DNA from: Siniperca chuatsi | Taxonomy: Eukaryota > Chordata > Actinopteri > Centrarchiformes > Sinipercidae | Assembly: GCF_020085105.1 (NCBI RefSeq) | Contig: NC_058045.1 | Coordinates: 16,527,833 to 16,591,832 of the forward strand | Direction: 5' to 3' | DNA length: 64,000 nucleotides | Shown here: positions 59,736 through 64,000 of the stretch, piece by piece | Layout: the number at the start of each line of letters is the position of its first letter | Position numbering within the stretch: the stretch's first letter is position 1 | Translations under genes and position numbers: made by a program | Notes under the pieces: model-generated | The model's input: only the letters and a program-made list of their open reading frames with translations | Databases searched by the model: none | What the model was told of the DNA's origin: nothing

Positions 59736-61289
59736 ATGGGTACAACGGCAAGTCAACTTGGGAAGGATTTGCTCTCAGAATACCAAGTAAGTGAAGTGCC
59801 AAAAGCAAAGTCTCCGAAAGCAAATGCTGTATCGTTAAACGAGTGGCTCAAGTTGAAAACAGTTGTTGTTACGCCCCGTAATAACCAAGGGTAACGTCAT
59901 AGCTACTTAGCCTGACGCTTTAAGGCAAAGAAAACTATTAGGCTGGTCATCAGAAGTACATTATGATTTACTTGTGGTCTGTAACGTTTGTTGTAGTTTT
60001 TCCTATAACGGCAAACTAAACAGAATGTTAATGGCAGCTTTATTGAACTACCACTTGTTATCACGCATATTAGCTAATGTTGCTAATGTCACTAGTCAAA
60101 CCATGGATATATTATAGGATGTCAGACTGATAAAAGTATTCCAGTGTGGTAAAAAAAAAAAGTACTGCGGCAGGTTCATATGTGACTTTTATCATTCTAA
60201 TAATGCTCACTTTTACTTTTAGGAGCTGACATTCTTGACAAAACAAGAAATTCTTCTGTAAGTGATCAGCTGCATGCCACATTACAAATATGTTACTAGT
60301 TTTAAGCATTTTAATCGATCTAGAACAGCTTATTGCGATCCGTGATTAAACCTTTTGTTTTTTAGTGCTCACAAGAGATTCACTGAGCTGCTCACGAAAG
60401 ATGAGAAAGGCCTTCCAAATACCAGAGTACCAATGGAGAGGATTCTAACTCTGCCAGAGCTCAAGGTGAATTTGATTGTAAAACAGAGGAAATGTGGCGT
60501 TATGTGGACTGCTTAGTATATTCTGGAGGAAGTTCTTCCAGTACTAATAAACTGTACTGACCCTTGTACTTGTTCCTGTCACAGTCCAACCCTTTCAGGA
60601 AAAGAATCTGCCATGTATTCTCAACATCTGAACAGAAAGATGGAAGCCTCACATTTGAGGACTTTCTGGACCTCTTGAGTGCCTTCAGCGACTCTGCTAC
60701 TCTGGAAATCAAATCCCACTATGCATTCCGCATATTTGGTAAATAAATTGATTAAAAAAAATGAGCTGGTTATTAATAAAACATGTAAGGCTATCAATGG
60801 GTGGAATGAGCATATTGATCTTTTCAGACTTTGACGATGATGGGACTCTTGATGTTGTTGATCTGGAGAAGTTGGTTAACTGCCTGACCGGTGAGACAGA
60901 TGACACAAGACTAACAACCGAAGAAATGAGACAGCTCATCAGCAACGTGAGTTCACTGAGGCTTCTCCTCGTTGAAGATGAAGAGAGAAACACCAGATGG
61001 TTAAAACAGCTTGTGGTTGCAGGTTGGCACACTGATGTGTCAGTGGGCTTAACAGTTGTTTCCTTTGCATGTTGTTTAGATTCTTGAAGAGTCCGACATT
61101 GACAAGGATGGAACCGTGAACCTCTCAGAGTTTCAGCATGTCATTTCAAGGTCACCAGATTTTGTCAGGTAACTAGAAATCTTATTGCTGTAATCACCCA
61201 TATGCACTTTACTCAACACAATTTTGTTCACTCTAACTGCTTCTGTTATATTTTGATTTCTCCACAGTTCTTTCAAGATTGTGCTGTGA
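59736..61289 (+). CDS. cib1: Calcium and integrin-binding protein 1
   Basis: An EF-hand protein that binds the integrin alpha-IIb tail and several kinases, and is myristoylated at the membrane. Exons: 59736-59786, 60223-60257, 60366-60465, 60585-60738, 60828-60946, 61080-61168, 61268-61289, giving 189 residues (human 191). The start MGTTASQLGKDLL carries Gly2 for myristoylation. Calcium loops: DFDDDGTLDVVD (114-125) and DIDKDGTVNLSE (159-170). The first two EF-hands are degenerate, as in the family. FRKRICHVFSTSE is a CIB signature. Convergent with rccd1; the two stops are 394 bp apart. Confidence 0.97.
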
Positions 61290-61457
61290 AGACCTGTAGC
61301 AGGCGGTGGCAATGCATTACCCTTTAACTCCCATATGGTGTTTAATTTTCAGTTAGAACAATTTTAGATATTTGCCTTAAATTATATTTACCTGTGGATT
61401 TTACTGCCTTAACTGTTGTATCATTTGTGAAATATAAAACCTGTGATTTTTTAAAAA

Positions 61458-61463
61458 ATTAAA
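61458..61463 (+). terminator. cib1: poly(A) signal of cib1
   Basis: The ATTAAA variant about 170 bases after the cib1 stop; no AATAAA precedes it. Confidence 0.4.
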
Positions 61464-61526
61464 AATATTTCCAAAAACTACTCATTTACAAAGTTTCTTT
61501 CTTTATGTAAACAAATGAAAAGATCT

Positions 61527-61530
61527 AATA

Positions 61531-61567
<37 letters not shown>
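61527..61567. repeat. (TA)n microsatellite between cib1 and rccd1
   Basis: An imperfect TA run interrupted by TG steps lies in the convergent intergenic gap. Confidence 0.9.
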
Positions 61568-61570
<3 letters not shown>

Positions 61571-61582
61571 ACAAATTACACA

Positions 61583-61588
61583 TTTAAT
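61583..61588 (-). terminator. rccd1: Possible poly(A) signal of rccd1
   Basis: ATTAAA on the minus strand about 95 bases after the rccd1 stop. Confidence 0.3.
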
Positions 61589-61682
61589 TCAAAGTCTCCT
61601 ATTTGTTGTGATAATTTACACTTGGTGTACACCTGGTATGTTGTCCAAAGTCCACATTTATCAAGGGGATTCCATAGTATTT

Positions 61683-64000
61683 TTAAGAGCAAGCTACTTC
61701 TTCCTTGACGACAGCAGCAAAAGTGTTCCACGCCCCGCACACTACATCAACCACACGCATCTGCTGCTCCCTGAAGAACTCCACAAGCTGGGGCTCATCT
61801 GAACTGATTAAAGTCTGGTGTCCAAGTTGGCCGTAGTCACCTGAAATGGTAATAGAAGGAGAGATGAACAAGGTAAGTTCAACATATACCTAAGCTGTGC
61901 TCTAAGATTACTGATTAATTGAATTGGTACTGGGAACATGCTACAAAGATGTAACAGATTTGCAACAGATTAAAAATCTGTTTAAGTGTCAGTTTAGCTC
62001 CAAATTCAAACTTACCCCAGCCCCAAGTGTAGAGGTCACCTGTGGCTGAAATTAGAAAATACGAGATAAAGATGACATTAACTTGCCAAGAAATTGTGCA
62101 TCAATATACTTCCACTGTCAAGTGAGGTTTCGTACTTGTTACTGCAGCTGTGTGGCGGCAGCCACAGCTGACTGCCCTGATCTCACATGATGGAGTGATA
62201 TCTAGCAGAGCCGGGAATGCTTGGATCGATATGAATACATCTTCATGTTTCTCTCCCTCCCGTGGCTCTTCAGCAGGAAATGTGCTGGCATCTTGGCACG
62301 GTGTTCCTGTTCAGTACAGTTAATGTCGCAGTTCTTACTACAACATAAGTCATTACTTTAAAAAAGGGACAGTTCACCCCCAAAATCAAAAATACATATT
62401 TTTCCTCCTACTTGTAGTGCTATTTATCCATCTAGATTGTTTTGGTGTGAGTTGCTGAAGTTTGGAGTTATTGGCTGTAGAGATGTCTGCATTATTTTTT
62501 TTTTAATATAATGGGACTATATTATAGGAACTATAGCGGCAAAAAACTTTTTTTTGAAAAATTCAACAGCAATGTCTCTTTCCAGAAATCATGACCCTTT
62601 CTGTGGATTATCTTGAGTAACCAGGTCATGATTTCTGGAAAGTGTGCTGTTTGGCGCTTTGAACACCACAAGCCGAGTGCCATATAGTCCCATTATATTC
62701 AAAAAATGCAGACGTCTCTATGGCCGATATCTCCAAAACTCGGCAACTCACAGCAAAACAATCTAGATGGATAAATAGCGCTACAGGTAAGAGGAAAAAT
62801 ATGTATTTTTGATTTTGGAGTGAACTGTCTCTTAAGTGACGACTATGAGCAGCATGCCTGGCAACATATATGAAATATTTAGTTAAGGGGGTGGTTCATC
62901 CATGAACAATATAAGGCATTGTCCATACCTCAAGAGCTATCGATGCACTGAAATAGTTTGTGAATTAGCAAAGATTTTGAGATATCAACTGTAGCTCACA
63001 ATGGAGCTTGATGGCACAGGCGAGTGCCAAAAATACACACACAAACTGCACAATGCAACTGAGAGAGATGTATTGGGGTAAAGTACACCTCAGCTAATTA
63101 CACAAAAGTGTTTGGATTGATAGCACTGTAGGTAACAAATTATGAGTTTGATGCAAACAGATTTACCTGCTTGTTGGCTACTTTGCTGCTGCGGTGCTTT
63201 CCTCAGACCTCGTGATGGAAGTCCAAGCTGGCCACTTTCATTCCAGCCCCACACATAAAGGTCACCCCCGTCTGAAGAAAAGGTAATTTGAGGTCTTTAT
63301 TCATTTTTTTTTAAACCTCAAATTGAGGGCATAACCTTTTTTCACTGCCAACATCTTGTATGACACTTACCACTAATGCAGACAGAGTGCCAGCCTCCTG
63401 TAGCTACACAGCTCATGGGCATCCCCCAGAGTGCCTCCACTGCCCTGGGCTGCTCCTCAGAGGTGAGGTCTCCATGCCCCAACTGACCATGGCTGTCAAA
63501 TAAACACATGCAGGCACGAAACGTCAAGACATGCTTGATGGTGTTGTTGCTCAGATTCCCAATAAAGACAGACGTGTGAGTATTATGTCTACCTGCCCAG
63601 TCCCCATGTGTACACAGCTCCAGAGGCACTGAGAAGGATAGCATGCTCTGCACTGAGTGCCAGACTCTTGGCTTTCAGCTGTGGTGATAAGGGGCGGTAG
63701 AAGGGCGGTTTTGTGGCTATGTAACCCCCAGGGACCAATGGGAGATTCAAAGGGGGTCCTGGAAAGCAGCAAGAAGTGTGCTGTTTAGCAAGTTATCACA
63801 ACACAGGCTACTAGCAGCTGTCAAAGGAGATTAGGATATACATTACCGGAGCTCTCTGTTTTTATTTCCATGCTCCATGATGGGGTCTTCTCTTTTTTTT
63901 GCAGATCCCAGGACTCAATTCTGTCCGGGAAAGCGAGGGTCAAGTACAACTCACTGATGAAGGCATCTTTACAGCCAGGGGTCTCTTTCATAGAAATACC
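61683..64000 (-). CDS. rccd1: RCC1 domain-containing protein 1, partial (5' end off the window)
   Basis: A chromatin-associated beta-propeller protein; in human it partners the demethylase-family protein KDM8 and affects chromosome stability. Exons on the minus strand: 64000(open)-63847, 63758-63593, 63492-63371, 63271-63167, 62306-62136, 62045-62016, 61840-61683, with phases agreeing throughout and the stop after [11 protein letters not shown]1-repeat signatures: [60 protein letters not shown] and [10 protein letters not shown]. One exon is only 30 bases. The order matches human RCCD1, including the [12 protein letters not shown] linker before the repeats. The start codon and first exon lie beyond 64000. 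The 860-bp intron 62307-63166 carries a fold-back element. Confidence 0.95.
62364..62833. mobile_element. Fold-back MITE in an rccd1 intron
   Basis: A 470-bp element whose outer arms of about 155 bp are inverted copies. The left arm begins AAGGGACAGTTCACC and includes TTATCCATCTAGATTGTTTT; the right arm ends in the complementary GGTGAACTGTC-like sequence and includes AAAACAATCTAGATGGATAA. A second inner palindrome (CAGAAATCATGACC / GGTCATGATTTCTG) is at 62583-62637. There is no coding capacity. Confidence 0.85.

Overview
The window looks like nuclear DNA of a ray-finned (teleost, probably percomorph) fish. Vertebrate genes are split by short GT-AG introns, intergenic DNA is AT-rich with many CA/TA microsatellites, and there are teleost-style SINEs, MITEs, hAT fragments and a 5'-truncated RTE-type LINE. 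Species was not determined.

Layout, left to right. polg (mitochondrial DNA polymerase gamma, minus, 160-7788) is complete in 22 coding exons. A tRNA-Arg(TCG) gene (8823-8895) lies between polg and the divergent tvp23a (plus, 9193-10669). From about 11 to 35 kb there is no convincing protein gene. This stretch holds a mir-9 hairpin (14624-14713) inside what looks like a spliced, polyadenylated non-coding host transcript (about 12.84-23.7 kb), several regulatory-looking motif clusters, and transposon remnants. Then come rhcg (ammonia channel, minus, 35716-43533, complete in 11 exons) and gdpgp1 (GDP-D-glucose phosphorylase, minus, 47843-49021). A titin-like gene follows (plus, 50606-58433), then cib1 (plus, 59736-61289) and rccd1 (minus, 61683 to beyond the right edge).

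The most unusual object is the titin-like gene. It has four coding exons, one of them 6.27 kb with no stop codon, and encodes a predicted 2137-residue protein. Its domains run Ig-FFF-Ig-FFF-Ig-FF / Ig-FFF-Ig-FFF-Ig-F (F = fibronectin III). That is almost exactly two 11-domain super-repeats of the titin A-band C-zone, here as a free-standing gene without kinase, PEVK, Z-disc or M-line parts. Reading frame, splice phases and a poly(A) signal are all consistent with a live gene. From memory, no such gene lies between GDPGP1 and CIB1 in mammals.

The neighbourhood polg / mir-9-3 / rhcg / gdpgp1 / cib1 / rccd1 corresponds to human 15q26.1. tvp23a and the titin-like gene are additions relative to that region. 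Most of the genes are unrelated housekeeping or tissue genes that share a locus, not a pathway. The non-coding 11-35 kb block is most simply read as regulatory DNA of mir-9, a neural regulator.
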